A stretch of 14,098 bases of DNA from Clostridium sp. UBA6640 (GCF_002455975.1 NZ_DKLM01000167.1:56236-70333); one strand, 5' to 3'; numbered from the stretch's first letter, positions 1-7,412 are shown. The notes: a model not told the origin generated them from the letters alone. Numbers and translations: made by a program.

Positions 1-963
1 TTCTCTTGTTCTTATATATTTATGCAAATTTTGTATTCTCTTAAAAGATGTCCCTTCTTGAGCTGTCCCCCCTGGACCGCCTAAACAGCTTTCATTACAA
101 ATACTTAGTTCAACGCAAACATTCTTTAAATCATTGTTTTTTAATGCTTCCAGCAAAGATTTACAATTTTCTATACCATCAACTTTTATTAAATCTATAT
201 TCTTTGATAAAGCTGTAGATTTTATAGCACTTAATATTCCTCCTGATAGTGGATAGGAATTTCCTCTTCTTGAACCATAATTATCTACATTACTTTCTTC
301 TAAATTATCAATATTAATGTTTTCTTCACTTATCCATTGAATCAATTCATCAAAGGTTAATACTGCATCAACAATCCCTTTATTCTCTTCCAACAATGCT
401 TCATATTTTTTAGATATACAAGGCCCTACAAACACTACAAAACTATCGGGATGCCTTACTTTTATGGCTTTCCCATGAGCAATCATAGGAGAAACCACAG
501 GAAGTATATTAGATATTAACTCAGGATAATATTGTTCTATTAACATGATTACTGATGGACAACAACTTGTTAAAAATTCTTTTTTGTCACTTTCTCTAAT
601 AATTTCTTCATAGCTTTGAGAGACAAGCTCTGCGCCTATTGAAACTTCCTCTACAATTTGAAATCCCATCTTTTTTAATGCAGTAACAATTTTAGGTGAA
701 TTTTCAAAAAATCCACGAAAAGCAGGTGCAATTTGTGCAATAACTTTATCACCATTTTTAATTGCAGATTTCATATGCTCTAAATCGGAAAGTACATTTC
801 GAGCATTTTGTGGGCAAACTACAAAACAATGACCACAAGCTATACAACGCTCTTCTATAATCTTAGCTTGATGATTTTTAACCTCAATAGCTTTTACAGA
901 ACAAGTTCTAACACATTTGTAACAATTCTTACAGTTAGCTGGAGAAAAATCCATCACCTGCAT
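1..963 (-). CDS. Ferredoxin/[FeFe]-hydrogenase-domain protein, sensory (HydS) type, 3' end cut by window edge
   Basis: Open from ATG at 963 to the window edge (321 codons, no stop), so the C-terminus is missing. Residues 11-21 carry CxxCxxCxxxC and residues 40-50 carry CxxCxxCxxxC, a two-[4Fe-4S] ferredoxin domain. The hydrogenase large-subunit domain follows, with H-cluster-type motifs TSCC (C134, C135), GPC (C182) and SIC-x3-CLGGPGG (C289, C293). The GPC and CLGGPG variants differ from the MPC and CxxGCxxGGG motifs of catalytic HydA. They resemble the sensory/group C hydrogenases, which in clostridia usually continue into PAS and sometimes SpoIIE-phosphatase domains (family knowledge; not visible here). 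The start overlaps the stop of the upstream ferredoxin gene by one base (TAATG), so the two are translationally coupled. The likely role is cytoplasmic redox or H2 sensing rather than bulk H2 production. The family call is firm; the sensory role is inference. Confidence 0.87.
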   Translation of the reverse strand, partial: MQVMDFSPANCKNCYKCVRTCSVKAIEVKNHQAKIIEERCIACGHCFVVCPQNARNVLSDLEHMKSAIKNGDKVIAQIAPAFRGFFENSPKIVTALKKMGFQIVEEVSIGAELVSQSYEEIIRESDKKEFLTSCCPSVIMLIEQYYPELISNILPVVSPMIAHGKAIKVRHPDSFVVFVGPCISKKYEALLEENKGIVDAVLTFDELIQWISEENINIDNLEESNVDNYGSRRGNSYPLSGGILSAIKSTALSKNIDLIKVDGIENCKSLLEALKNNDLKNVCVELSICNESCLGGPGGTAQEGTSFKRIQNLHKYIRTRE

Positions 964-1208
964 TACATCACCTTCTTTACAATCTCTAAGTTAAAAAACT
1001 CTTCAACAAAATTAGGCTCTATCGTATATATATCTGAATCATCAATCATTACTGATACTGCCTTAGTACAATGTCCCAAACAAAATGCTGCTTTTAATTC
1101 TACCTTATCTTTTAAGTTATTTTCTTCAATTAATCTTTGTAGTTCCTTTATAATTTTGTGAGATCCTTTCAGATAACAAGCACTTCCCACACATACCTTT
1201 ACAACCAT
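963..1208 (-). CDS. Thioredoxin-like [2Fe-2S] ferredoxin (NuoE/HydC-like small protein)
   Basis: This 81-residue protein has C6-x4-C11 near the N-terminus and C43-x3-C47 in the middle. That is the four-cysteine pattern of the thioredoxin-like [2Fe-2S] domain found in NuoE and in ferredoxin partners of hydrogenases. No membrane segment or signal peptide is visible. A strong AGGGGGC ribosome binding site precedes the ATG, and the gene is first in the operon behind a near-consensus promoter. Its stop codon overlaps the start of the hydrogenase-domain gene, so it probably passes electrons to or from that protein. The partner is inferred from gene order only. Confidence 0.88.
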   Translation of the reverse strand: MVVKVCVGSACYLKGSHKIIKELQRLIEENNLKDKVELKAAFCLGHCTKAVSVMIDDSDIYTIEPNFVEEFFNLEIVKKVM

Positions 1209-1238
1209 ACAATTGCCCCCTATAAATTTTATATATTA

Positions 1239-1267
1239 AGTATAGAATTTTGTTAATATTGTGTCAA
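1239..1267 (-). promoter_or_regulatory. Sigma-A promoter of the ferredoxin/hydrogenase-sensor operon
   Basis: Read on the minus strand, a perfect -35 box TTGACA (1262-1267) is followed by a 17-base spacer and TATACT (1239-1244). Transcription should start near 1232, giving a leader of about 24 bases that includes the AGGGGGC ribosome binding site of the ferredoxin gene. This is the best promoter in the window. I saw no clear operator next to it. Confidence 0.8.
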
Positions 1268-1349
1268 TTTAATTCAGAAAAATTCTAGCCTATACTTAGC
1301 CCTATGTTATTCTTAGTTTTTATCATAGTTATATTAAAATTATATAGCT

Positions 1350-1374
1350 AAAGGAGGAATTTCTTTCCTCCTTT
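1350..1374 (-). terminator. Hairpin terminator after the GNAT/GrpB pair
   Basis: A perfect 10-bp inverted repeat (AAAGGAGGAA / TTCCTCCTTT) with a 5-base loop begins 18 bases past the GrpB stop codon. No long U tract follows on the minus strand beyond the stem's own TTT, so termination strength is uncertain. Position and perfect pairing support the call. Confidence 0.65.
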
Positions 1375-1391
1375 AATAAGCAATATTCAAC

Positions 1392-1919
1392 TTATGAAAA
1401 TTCTTCTTTAGCTTTTTCTAATACCATACTAATAAACTTGTCTTTTTCATTAGTATATGAATATCTATCATCTTCAAACTTTTCAGCTAAATCTCTTTTT
1501 AGCTCTAAATACTGATGAATATATTCCTTATGCAATCTAAGATAATCTCTAAAATATATATGATTTTTCCATATAGGTCCATTTAAAGTCTCTATATGTA
1601 AATAATGAGTTCTTAAATCTTCACTGCCCTTAGCAAACATAAGTCTACCCTCTACTCCTGCATTGCCTCCATACTGATAACCCATATCTTCTAATAAATC
1701 TTTAAAACATTCTACTTTATCTAGTGATTCAACAGCCACTGCTATATCAATAATAGGTTTAGCATCAAGTCCTTCTATTGATGTACTGCCTACATGTTGA
1801 ATATCTAAAACATATTTTCCTATTACTGAGTGCAGTAATTTTTCTTCCTTATTATATTCTTCTTTCCATTCATAGGTATATGGAGCTAATTTCACAATCC
1901 CTCTTTTTAATCCAATCAT
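1392..1919 (-). CDS. GrpB family protein (UPF0157, nucleotidyltransferase-like)
   Basis: This 175-residue protein has the family hallmark around residues 42-60: HVGSTSIEGL followed by AKPIIDI. The GS motif and the downstream D58 correspond to the GS...D pattern of the nucleotidyltransferase superfamily. Length is typical of the family, and the protein is soluble with no signal peptide. The biochemical role of GrpB proteins is not well established; some occur fused to CoaE. A GGGGTG ribosome binding site lies upstream of the ATG. It follows the 1970-2443 acetyltransferase by 50 bases and is probably cotranscribed, with the hairpin at 1350-1374 ending the unit. Confidence 0.85.
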   Translation of the reverse strand: MIGLKRGIVKLAPYTYEWKEEYNKEEKLLHSVIGKYVLDIQHVGSTSIEGLDAKPIIDIAVAVESLDKVECFKDLLEDMGYQYGGNAGVEGRLMFAKGSEDLRTHYLHIETLNGPIWKNHIYFRDYLRLHKEYIHQYLELKRDLAEKFEDDRYSYTNEKDKFISMVLEKAKEEFS

Positions 1920-1969
1920 TTCTCAACACCCCAAATATTTATTTTAAGATATTTAAATAAATTTACTAT

Positions 1970-2443
1970 CTATTTTAAATCTTTTATATACCATGCATCG
2001 CAGGAAAAATGTTCCGTTTCAACAATAGGCTTATCAAGACTTTTAAAACCATGCTTTTTGTAAAATTTATTTGCAGCTCCCATATTAGTTAAAGTTTCAA
2101 GGTAACATTTATCATAATACTTCGATGCAAACTCTAAAGCTATCTTCATAAGATTATTAGCTACTCCTGTTCCTCTACCTTCTTTTAATAAATACATTTT
2201 TTGAAGTTCACAAATACCCTCAAGATTTTTCATAGGCGCTATTCCACATCCTCCTATAATTTCACCATTATCCTCTACAACCCAATATTCACAATTATCA
2301 TCTTTATAAACTTCGGATAAATATGATAATTCTGGATCTGCCCAAGCAAGCCCTTCTCTATTTCCTCCAAATTCTATTAAACAAGTTCTTATAACCTCTT
2401 CTATTCTTCTATTATCTTCTTTTTGTATTTTCCTTATAACCAT
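1970..2443 (-). CDS. GNAT family N-acetyltransferase
   Basis: This 157-residue protein shows the GNAT fold signals. A strand with the acidic and hydrophobic pattern ELQKMYL (79-85) leads into the acetyl-CoA loop GRGTGVA (89-95) and its helix. The C-terminal part has a GAANKFYKKHGF block typical of GNAT motif B. The substrate cannot be told from sequence; small-molecule amines, amino acids or protein N-termini are all possible. The start is supported by AAGGAGT 10 bases ahead of the ATG. The gene lies just downstream of repeat R1 and leads into the GrpB gene. Confidence 0.88.
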   Translation of the reverse strand: MVIRKIQKEDNRRIEEVIRTCLIEFGGNREGLAWADPELSYLSEVYKDDNCEYWVVEDNGEIIGGCGIAPMKNLEGICELQKMYLLKEGRGTGVANNLMKIALEFASKYYDKCYLETLTNMGAANKFYKKHGFKSLDKPIVETEHFSCDAWYIKDLK

Positions 2444-2479
2444 ATTTTTACTACTCCTTATTTTTTTGTGTTATGAAAG

Positions 2480-2508
2480 ATTATAGCCAATATTTGAAAT
2501 AAAATCTA
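2480..2508 (-). promoter_or_regulatory. Possible promoter of the GNAT/GrpB unit
   Basis: A perfect TATAAT -10 box lies at 2480-2485 on the minus strand, 37 bases before the GNAT start. The -35 position (2503-2508, TAGATT) is poor, so the call rests on the -10 box and spacing. Confidence 0.4.
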
Positions 2509-2538
2509 CTTCACAATTCAAACTTTTCATATTATTAT

Positions 2539-2589
2539 GGGGACGGTTCATTACTTTTTATAAAGCATAAAAAGTAATGAACCGTCCCC
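2539..2589. repeat. Palindromic element R1 (compact, perfect hairpin)
   Basis: A perfect 23-bp inverted repeat with a 5-base loop (2562-2566). It starts GGGGACGGTTCATTA and ends TAATGAACCGTCCCC. It belongs to the family of seven elements in this window (R1-R7). It lies 51 bases past the stop of the AIM24 gene and before the GNAT gene at 2443. No U tract follows on either strand, so it is not a textbook intrinsic terminator, but an RNA copy would fold very stably. Confidence 0.92.
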
Positions 2590-2640
2590 TAACTTAAAAA
2601 TATTATTATCTATAGTAGAAATAACATTATATGTATATAA

Positions 2641-3303
2641 CTAATCAATAGATAGCTTAAGTCCAGACAATCTTTCTGAAGGCTGAATTATTACCTTTTG
2701 TCCTAGTTCATTAAATTGAAGATAATAACTTTCACCGGAGGTTTGTCCAATTAAAGTTTTCCATCCTACTTGAGTTCCAATGGAAGGATTTCTTCCTGTC
2801 CAACAAACTACTGCATCTGGATCTACTGCACAAGGACCTTCTAGTATTAAAGGATTTCCATCTGACAACACTGCAACAGATAATATTTGATTTGTTTTAT
2901 TTGTAAATTGAGTAGAACATAATCCCCTTTGAGAAATTACTCCTGTTCCAACAAAGGATACATCATAATGTATTTCTTTAGGAAAGGCAAGAATGTTTTC
3001 ACTTTCAACACACACACCATCCATTGGTTCTAAGTCTATTACAGTGACGTGATAAGCATTTTCTGCTAAATATACTTCTCCATCTCCCTCTACAGTCATA
3101 AGTTCAATATTTTCTCCTGTTATATTTCTTTTTACATATCCCATTAAAGCGCCTAATGCACCTCGATTATTGTTAGGTCCTAGTAATGATTTCTCAAATC
3201 TGAAATCTCCTTTATATCCTATCATTGCACCTTTTTTTGCATAAAATTCACCTCTACCCTTAGCAAGGCAACATAACTCATTTGTTGTTTCAAATATAAA
3301 CAT
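2641..3303 (-). CDS. AIM24 family protein
   Basis: This 220-residue soluble, beta-rich protein has many glycine-punctuated strands, for example VEGDGEVYLAENAYHVTVIDL and the ILAF block near residue 105. It fits the AIM24/DUF124 family (PF01987) in length and pattern. The yeast namesake affects mitochondrial inner-membrane organisation; the bacterial role is unknown, so no function is assigned. The start is supported by AGAAGGAG a few bases upstream of the ATG. The gene is the last of its unit, with R1 downstream and the possible broken gene 3334-3736 directly upstream in the same orientation. Confidence 0.8.
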   Translation of the reverse strand: MFIFETTNELCCLAKGRGEFYAKKGAMIGYKGDFRFEKSLLGPNNNRGALGALMGYVKRNITGENIELMTVEGDGEVYLAENAYHVTVIDLEPMDGVCVESENILAFPKEIHYDVSFVGTGVISQRGLCSTQFTNKTNQILSVAVLSDGNPLILEGPCAVDPDAVVCWTGRNPSIGTQVGWKTLIGQTSGESYYLQFNELGQKVIIQPSERLSGLKLSID

Positions 3304-3333
3304 TATTTCTTCTCCTTCTTATCTGTATAAATA

Positions 3334-3736
3334 TTAAAGTCTACTCTTTTCAAATAAACTTAAATTATCAATTAAATCATACTTAAATAATTCAATATAA
3401 TTTAAATGTACCCTATATCTCCTACACTCAATCTCATAACCATCCTAAAATTTCCGTCCATTCAATTTTGAACCATTAATATTTAAGCCACAACATTTGG
3501 AATTCTTCTACTATATTTATAAACTGTAAATGTAGTAAATTTATATATCTTTCTCCACTATCTTTTATATACTTCCATTTTTTATTAAATGGTTCTTCTA
3601 ATATATGCCAATTAGTATGCTTATTAAAAAATATGTTAATAAGTTAATAAAAAATTAAGAACATGTATTAAATCGTTATAAATATTTGCTTTAACTTTGT
3701 AAAAATCAATAAATTGTACTTTCATCAATTATACAT
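3334..3736 (-). pseudogene. Possible shattered gene of unknown function
   Basis: Three coding-like stretches follow one another on the minus strand, in different frames. (1) ATG at 3725 to a stop at 3636 (29 codons, beginning MKVQFIDFYK). (2) An open stretch 3643-3476 (55 codons) containing NWHILEEPFNKKWKYIKDSG. (3) Roughly 3500 down to a stop at 3334, containing DGYEIECRRYRVHLNY and interrupted by one TAG. A GGAG ribosome binding site lies 7 bases before an ATG at 3736, which opens only three codons before a stop. The whole would be a protein of about 130 residues with at least two frameshifts and one nonsense change. I do not recognise the family. AT-rich DNA can give such stretches by chance, so confidence is modest; the shared strand, succession and amino acid make-up argue for a real remnant. 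The remainder of the gap 3304-3914 holds only the transporter promoter. Confidence 0.38.
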
Positions 3737-3853
3737 TATAGTTCTCCAAAATACTTTAAAACACTTTAATTCAAAATAATATATAGTTGTTATGCATGAT
3801 TAGTGTATTTTTTATGAATTATTACATAATAATAATCTAAATCAAACTTTTTT

Positions 3854-3862
3854 TGCTATACT
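3854..3862 (+). promoter_or_regulatory. Extended -10 promoter of the DAACS transporter
   Basis: TGC followed by TATACT forms an extended -10 box (TGnTATAAT type), about 52 bases before the ATG at 3915. There is no convincing -35 box, as expected for extended -10 promoters. A 9-base tandem direct repeat (ACTATATCT twice, 3860-3877) overlaps the -10 end and the expected start site and might be an operator. Confidence 0.5.
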
Positions 3863-3914
3863 ATATCTACTATATCTTTTTTAAATAACTTAAATAATTG
3901 GAGGTGCTATATTT

Positions 3915-5096
3915 ATGAAAAAGATTGGTCTTATACCAAAATTAATTATCGCAATCATATTAGGTATACTTATTGGTTCTTTCTTACCAAAAGGTATTGT
4001 GGAGATCTTAGCAACCTTTAGCTCCATATTCGCAAGCTTTTTAGACTTTGCAATTCCTTTAATAATTTTAGGTTTCGTAGTTTCTGGAATAGCTGATTTA
4101 GGAAAAGGTGCTGGAAAAATGCTTGGAATAACAACACTTCTAGCATATGGTTCTACTTTAGTAGCTGGATTTTTTTCCTTCTTTGTAGCTTCTAATCTAT
4201 TCCCAAAATTTGTGCAAACAACAGCAAATTTATCCAATGCAGGAAATCCAGAAGAAAAGCTTTTAGAACCGCTATTTGAGATTGCTATTCCACCATTGAT
4301 GCCAGTAATGACAGCTCTAGTTTTAGCTTTTTTACTAGGACTTGGTATTGCAGCCCTTAAAACTAAAGCTTTATATAATGTAGCTTCAGAATTTCAAAAA
4401 GTAATGGAAAAAACAATATCTAATGTCATTATTCCGCTTCTACCTTTTTATATTATGGGTATTTTTGCAAATATGACATTTGCAGGTGAAGTTGGCAGAA
4501 TCCTTTCAGTATTTTGGAAGGTTTTCCTAGTAATACTTTTAATGCATTTAACTATAATAGTAATACAATTCTTAGTTGCTTCTATATTAGGTAAAAAGAA
4601 TTTATTTGCTTGCTTAAAAAATCAAATTCCAGGATATTTAGCTGCTATCGGGACTCAATCTTCTGCTGCAACTATCCCTGTAAATTTAAAATGTGCAGAA
4701 AACAATGGAGTTTCAAGAGGAGTAAGAGAGTTTGTAGTTCCTCTTTGTGCAACTATTCATCTTTCTGGAAGTACTATAACTTTAACTGCTTGTAGTATAA
4801 CTATAATGTTAATGAATGGAATGCCTATACACTTTGGACAGATTGCTGGATTTATAGCTATGTTAGGTGTAACAATGGTAGCTGCTCCTGGAGTGCCTGG
4901 TGGTGCTGTAATGGCTGCATTAGGTCTTCTTCAAACAAATTTACATTTTACCGAAGCTCAATTAGCACTTATGATAGCCTTATATATAACTCAAGATAGT
5001 TTCGGAACTGCTTGTAATATATCAGGAGATAACGCTATAGCTATAATGGTAGATTCAATAAAAGATAAATTAATGCCTGGAAAAACAAACGCTTAA
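3915..5096 (+). CDS. DAACS-family cation symporter, SstT-like (probably neutral amino acid)
   Basis: This 393-residue integral membrane protein has the dicarboxylate/amino acid:cation symporter layout of eight transmembrane helices and two re-entrant hairpins. HP1 is at about 248-256 (QSSAATIPV), the TM7 motif at 279-286 (ATIHLSGS), HP2 at 324-332 (APGVPGGAV) and TM8 at 361-372 (D361 to D372). Against archaeal GltPh, D394, T398, N401 and D405 are kept (D361, T365, N368, D372). R397, which binds the substrate side-chain carboxylate, is G364. In TM7 the NMDGT motif is HLSGS, so N310 and D312 are changed. The HP1-TM7 segment resembles the serine/threonine symporter SstT, suggesting uptake of a small neutral substrate; that is inference. 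GGAGGTG lies 8 bases before the ATG. It is the only plus-strand gene, has its own promoter, and R2 lies just past its stop. Confidence 0.88.
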   Translation: MKKIGLIPKLIIAIILGILIGSFLPKGIVEILATFSSIFASFLDFAIPLIILGFVVSGIADLGKGAGKMLGITTLLAYGSTLVAGFFSFFVASNLFPKFVQTTANLSNAGNPEEKLLEPLFEIAIPPLMPVMTALVLAFLLGLGIAALKTKALYNVASEFQKVMEKTISNVIIPLLPFYIMGIFANMTFAGEVGRILSVFWKVFLVILLMHLTIIVIQFLVASILGKKNLFACLKNQIPGYLAAIGTQSSAATIPVNLKCAENNGVSRGVREFVVPLCATIHLSGSTITLTACSITIMLMNGMPIHFGQIAGFIAMLGVTMVAAPGVPGGAVMAALGLLQTNLHFTEAQLALMIALYITQDSFGTACNISGDNAIAIMVDSIKDKLMPGKTNA

Positions 5097-5110
5097 TTTT
5101 TAATTTTCAA

Positions 5111-5171
5111 GGGGACGGTTCATTACACTTTATAAACTTTAATAGTTTATAAAATGTAATGAACCGTCCCT
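5111..5171. repeat. Palindromic element R2 (compact hairpin) between convergent genes
   Basis: Arms of about 27 bp carry one internal mismatch and a 5-base loop at 5139-5143. The ends are GGGGACGGTTCATTACA and TGTAATGAACCGTCCC, with a terminal G-T pair. It begins 14 bases past the transporter stop (plus strand) and lies 11 bases past the stop of the minus-strand DUF6886-like gene. It could therefore serve as a two-way transcript end. Confidence 0.9.
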
Positions 5172-5182
5172 TATATTTATTC

Positions 5183-5698
5183 TTATTCTTTTGATGCATA
5201 TGCCATTCTACACATAGACCAATTTAAGGTTGTTTCTTTTATTTCGTTACATAAATCCCATAAATTATCTACAATTCTTATTTCTATATTACGTTTTAAT
5301 AATTCTAAAAATAAATCTTCTATTATTATCTTGTTAAAAGGAATCTCCATATGCTCACTTACATAATATCCTGCTATTTCATCTTGAACATAAAAATTGC
5401 TAGAGTTAAATTCATATAAATAGAGTGTTGTATTTTTCATTATTTGAAACCATCTATTTTCAATGGCAATCACATGATTTGAAGTTTTAGATGAGAAATA
5501 TTTTAAGTCTTCTTTATTTGTCTTATCTGTAGAATAATAGGTTACACGCGGACAATCCCTTGGCGTTAAAAAATTTGGTAAGCATTTTTCGTTTATCGCC
5601 CATACCAAACCCTTGGATTTATCTACATCATTTCTACTTGGAATACGCGGTTTAAATACCTTTATATCACTTTCTTCACTGACATGAAACAATCTCAA
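5183..5698 (-). CDS. DUF6886-like conserved protein
   Basis: A protein of about 171 residues that opens RLFHVSEESDIKVFKPR, with a later VWAINEKCLPNFLTPRDCPRV segment. This fits my recollection of the small family annotated DUF6886, whose function is unknown. It is soluble, with no signal peptide. The reading frame opens at a TTG at 5713, but GGAGGT lies inside that extension. The likely initiator is therefore the TTG at 5698, 8 bases after the ribosome binding site. It starts 15 bases past the stop of the broken peptidase gene, so it was probably cotranscribed with it. R2 follows its stop. Confidence 0.65.
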   Translation of the reverse strand: MRLFHVSEESDIKVFKPRIPSRNDVDKSKGLVWAINEKCLPNFLTPRDCPRVTYYSTDKTNKEDLKYFSSKTSNHVIAIENRWFQIMKNTTLYLYEFNSSNFYVQDEIAGYYVSEHMEIPFNKIIIEDLFLELLKRNIEIRIVDNLWDLCNEIKETTLNWSMCRMAYASKE

Positions 5699-5713
5699 AT
5701 TTACAACCTCCAA

Positions 5714-6432
5714 TTAAATATTATCTAAAATGTATTTTCTAATTACATTATTGAACTCAATATTATTTATATCTTGTAAAAACTCTTTTTCTAAAGTTTC
5801 TATAGTTTTTCCATAAACTTGTTCTAACTTTTCTTCAGCATAATCATCGCAGGTTGAATAAAACTTATTATATTTCTCATTGCCATAGTTTGTTATTAAA
5901 AAGTTAGTAAATGCACCAGCTACAGTATAAGTAAATGTTCCATTACCCCTAAAAAATTCTTCATTATTCATTAAATTCCTAATTGATATATAGTTACCTT
6001 TCTTTACAAATTCTTTTATCCATGCTTCATTTGGTATTCCCCACCATAGTTTATCAAAGCACATAGCAAGTCCTTCTCTAATAAAATTTCTACTTGCCTT
6101 TCCTATTGCATAAATGCAATATAATGGGCATCTTCATGATATCCTAAACATTTAATATCTTCATTGTAGAGAGCATAAACACCATCTTTTTCTTTATCTG
6201 GGTATCTACAGAATCCATTACACGGTTCATTGTCTCCACAAAGTTTTCCTACTTCTTCTCTAGTATTACATAGATAATAATTAATTTTCTTATCAAGAAC
6301 TATTATAAGAACTCTACAAATAACATCATAACAATTTTCTTGACAACAAATAATATGCTGTATATTCTTTTCTGCTAAAGAATCTTTATGAAAGTTAAAA
6401 ATGTAATGTTCTGAATCAATGGTGATCCACAT
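5714..6432 (-). pseudogene. Frameshifted zinc metallopeptidase (gluzincin, peptidase MA-like)
   Basis: The reading frame from ATG 6432 encodes 109 residues and ends in a TAG at 6103-6105, directly after HEDAH (H99, E100, H103; bases 6124-6138), an HExxH zinc site. The continuation lies in another frame: ASRNFIREGLAMCFDKLWWG, then on to a stop at 5714. The Glu in REGLA (6074-6076) is the expected third zinc ligand. It sits 47 bases after HEDAH, so one base gained or lost within 6076-6123 separates it from the HExxH. No classical slippery heptamer is visible there, so a mutation or sequencing error is likelier than programmed frameshifting. Intact, the protein would have about 235 residues. TGGAGG precedes the start. 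It lies within a likely operon between a GNAT gene and the DUF6886-like gene. Confidence 0.75.
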
Positions 6433-6464
6433 ACTAATTCCTCCAAAATCTTAAACTAATAATA

Positions 6465-6869
6465 TTACATATTTAAGCGGTAAAAATAGTTATTTTCATT
6501 ATGAACAAACCTAAATTTGGAATAAAAATCATTAAGCTCACTTATAGCAATAAGACCTATAATTGCATCTTTTGAACAATTATTTTCAATATAGTTCATT
6601 ATTTTCTCCATAATTTTAGTACCTATTTTTTTGTTTTGATACTGAGGATCAACAATGATATCTTGTATATAGAAAACTGTTCCGCCATCTCCTACAATTC
6701 TTCCGAATCCTATCATACGATTCTTATCTCTAATACATACAGAGTATATAGAATTTTTTAATCCCTTTTCTATATTTTCTATGTCAATTACTCTCCATTT
6801 TACAGCTTTTCTTAATTCAATATATTCTTCAACTATTGGACATTCCTCGCTAATTACTAAATCCTCCAT
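6465..6869 (-). CDS. GNAT family N-acetyltransferase (small)
   Basis: A 134-residue single-domain GNAT protein. Residues 67-75 (YIQDIIVDP) form the strand before the acetyl-CoA loop QNKKIGTKIM (78-87), and the C-terminal LNDFYSKFRF block is the usual motif B. Length is at the short end of the family. The substrate is unknown; small GNATs of this kind include protein, amino acid and aminoglycoside acetyltransferases. A GAGGAGGGGG ribosome binding site precedes the ATG. It lies 45 bases after the 6915-7412 GNAT gene and 32 bases before the broken peptidase gene, so all are likely one transcript. Confidence 0.85.
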   Translation of the reverse strand: MEDLVISEECPIVEEYIELRKAVKWRVIDIENIEKGLKNSIYSVCIRDKNRMIGFGRIVGDGGTVFYIQDIIVDPQYQNKKIGTKIMEKIMNYIENNCSKDAIIGLIAISELNDFYSKFRFVHNENNYFYRLNM

Positions 6870-6914
6870 ATTAACCCCCTCCTCAAAACTGCTCTCTTAT
6901 CTATCAATTATCAT

Positions 6915-7412
6915 CTAAGTTACTGAAAAAATTTGGAATATACCCCTTTGATCATCTATTACTTCTTCAAACTCCTTATAATTAATAGAATTCTTCTTAT
7001 AAAAATTTCTCCAAAAATTTATTGCTGGAGTATTATGATATAACTGTACTACTTTATAATTCCCTTTATATAATTCAAAAAGTTTTTCTATAACCACAGA
7101 TGCTATGCCTTTTTTTCTATAAGCTTTCATCAAAAATAATTCATGTACAGAGTAATCTATATTCTCCGGCACATATTTGCCACTGTTTAAAAGAACAAAG
7201 CCTGCTATATCTGCATCTACATAAATAAAAAATGGCTTTAAATCTTCACTTTTAAAATAATATTCAATTCCATTATACTCAAATAATCCCTCAGAATTTA
7301 TTTTTAAATCATCTGCAAACTCTGATAAATCATGCAAATACAAAGTCATCAAGTTCTTAAATATTGATTGTGATTTTGCATCTATCGGAAGTAATTTTAT
7401 TTTATTTTTCAT
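6915..7412 (-). CDS. GNAT family N-acetyltransferase
   Basis: 165 residues. The core ELFLMKAYRKKGIASVVIEK (91-110) contains the acetyl-CoA loop RKKGIA, and the later NTPAINFWRNFYKK block matches GNAT motif B. The N-terminal region is longer and more acidic than in its downstream neighbour, so the two are not recent duplicates. The substrate is unknown. AGGAGG lies close to the ATG. It begins a likely operon that runs through the small GNAT, the broken peptidase and the DUF6886-like gene to R2. Confidence 0.85.
   Translation of the reverse strand: MKNKIKLLPIDAKSQSIFKNLMTLYLHDLSEFADDLKINSEGLFEYNGIEYYFKSEDLKPFFIYVDADIAGFVLLNSGKYVPENIDYSVHELFLMKAYRKKGIASVVIEKLFELYKGNYKVVQLYHNTPAINFWRNFYKKNSINYKEFEEVIDDQRGIFQIFSVT

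Noticed and set aside
808..1161. Plus-strand open frame of 117 codons
   Set aside because: It lies antisense to the ferredoxin and hydrogenase genes, which have clear motifs, and has no ribosome binding site.
2539..2589. R1 as an ordinary intrinsic terminator
   Set aside because: The stem is much longer than a usual terminator, no U tract follows on either strand, and the same ends recur as a repeat family.
3324..3353. Promoter for the AIM24 gene (TTGAAA, 18 bases, TATACA)
   Set aside because: The implied start near 3317 overlaps the AGAAGGAG ribosome binding site, so the leader is too short; in AT-rich DNA such matches are frequent.
3890..4237. Minus-strand open frame of 115 codons
   Set aside because: Antisense shadow of the transporter; its composition mirrors the membrane-helix codons.
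6076..6123. Programmed frameshift in the peptidase gene
   Set aside because: No slippery heptamer with a downstream stimulatory structure is evident; a mutation or sequencing error is simpler.
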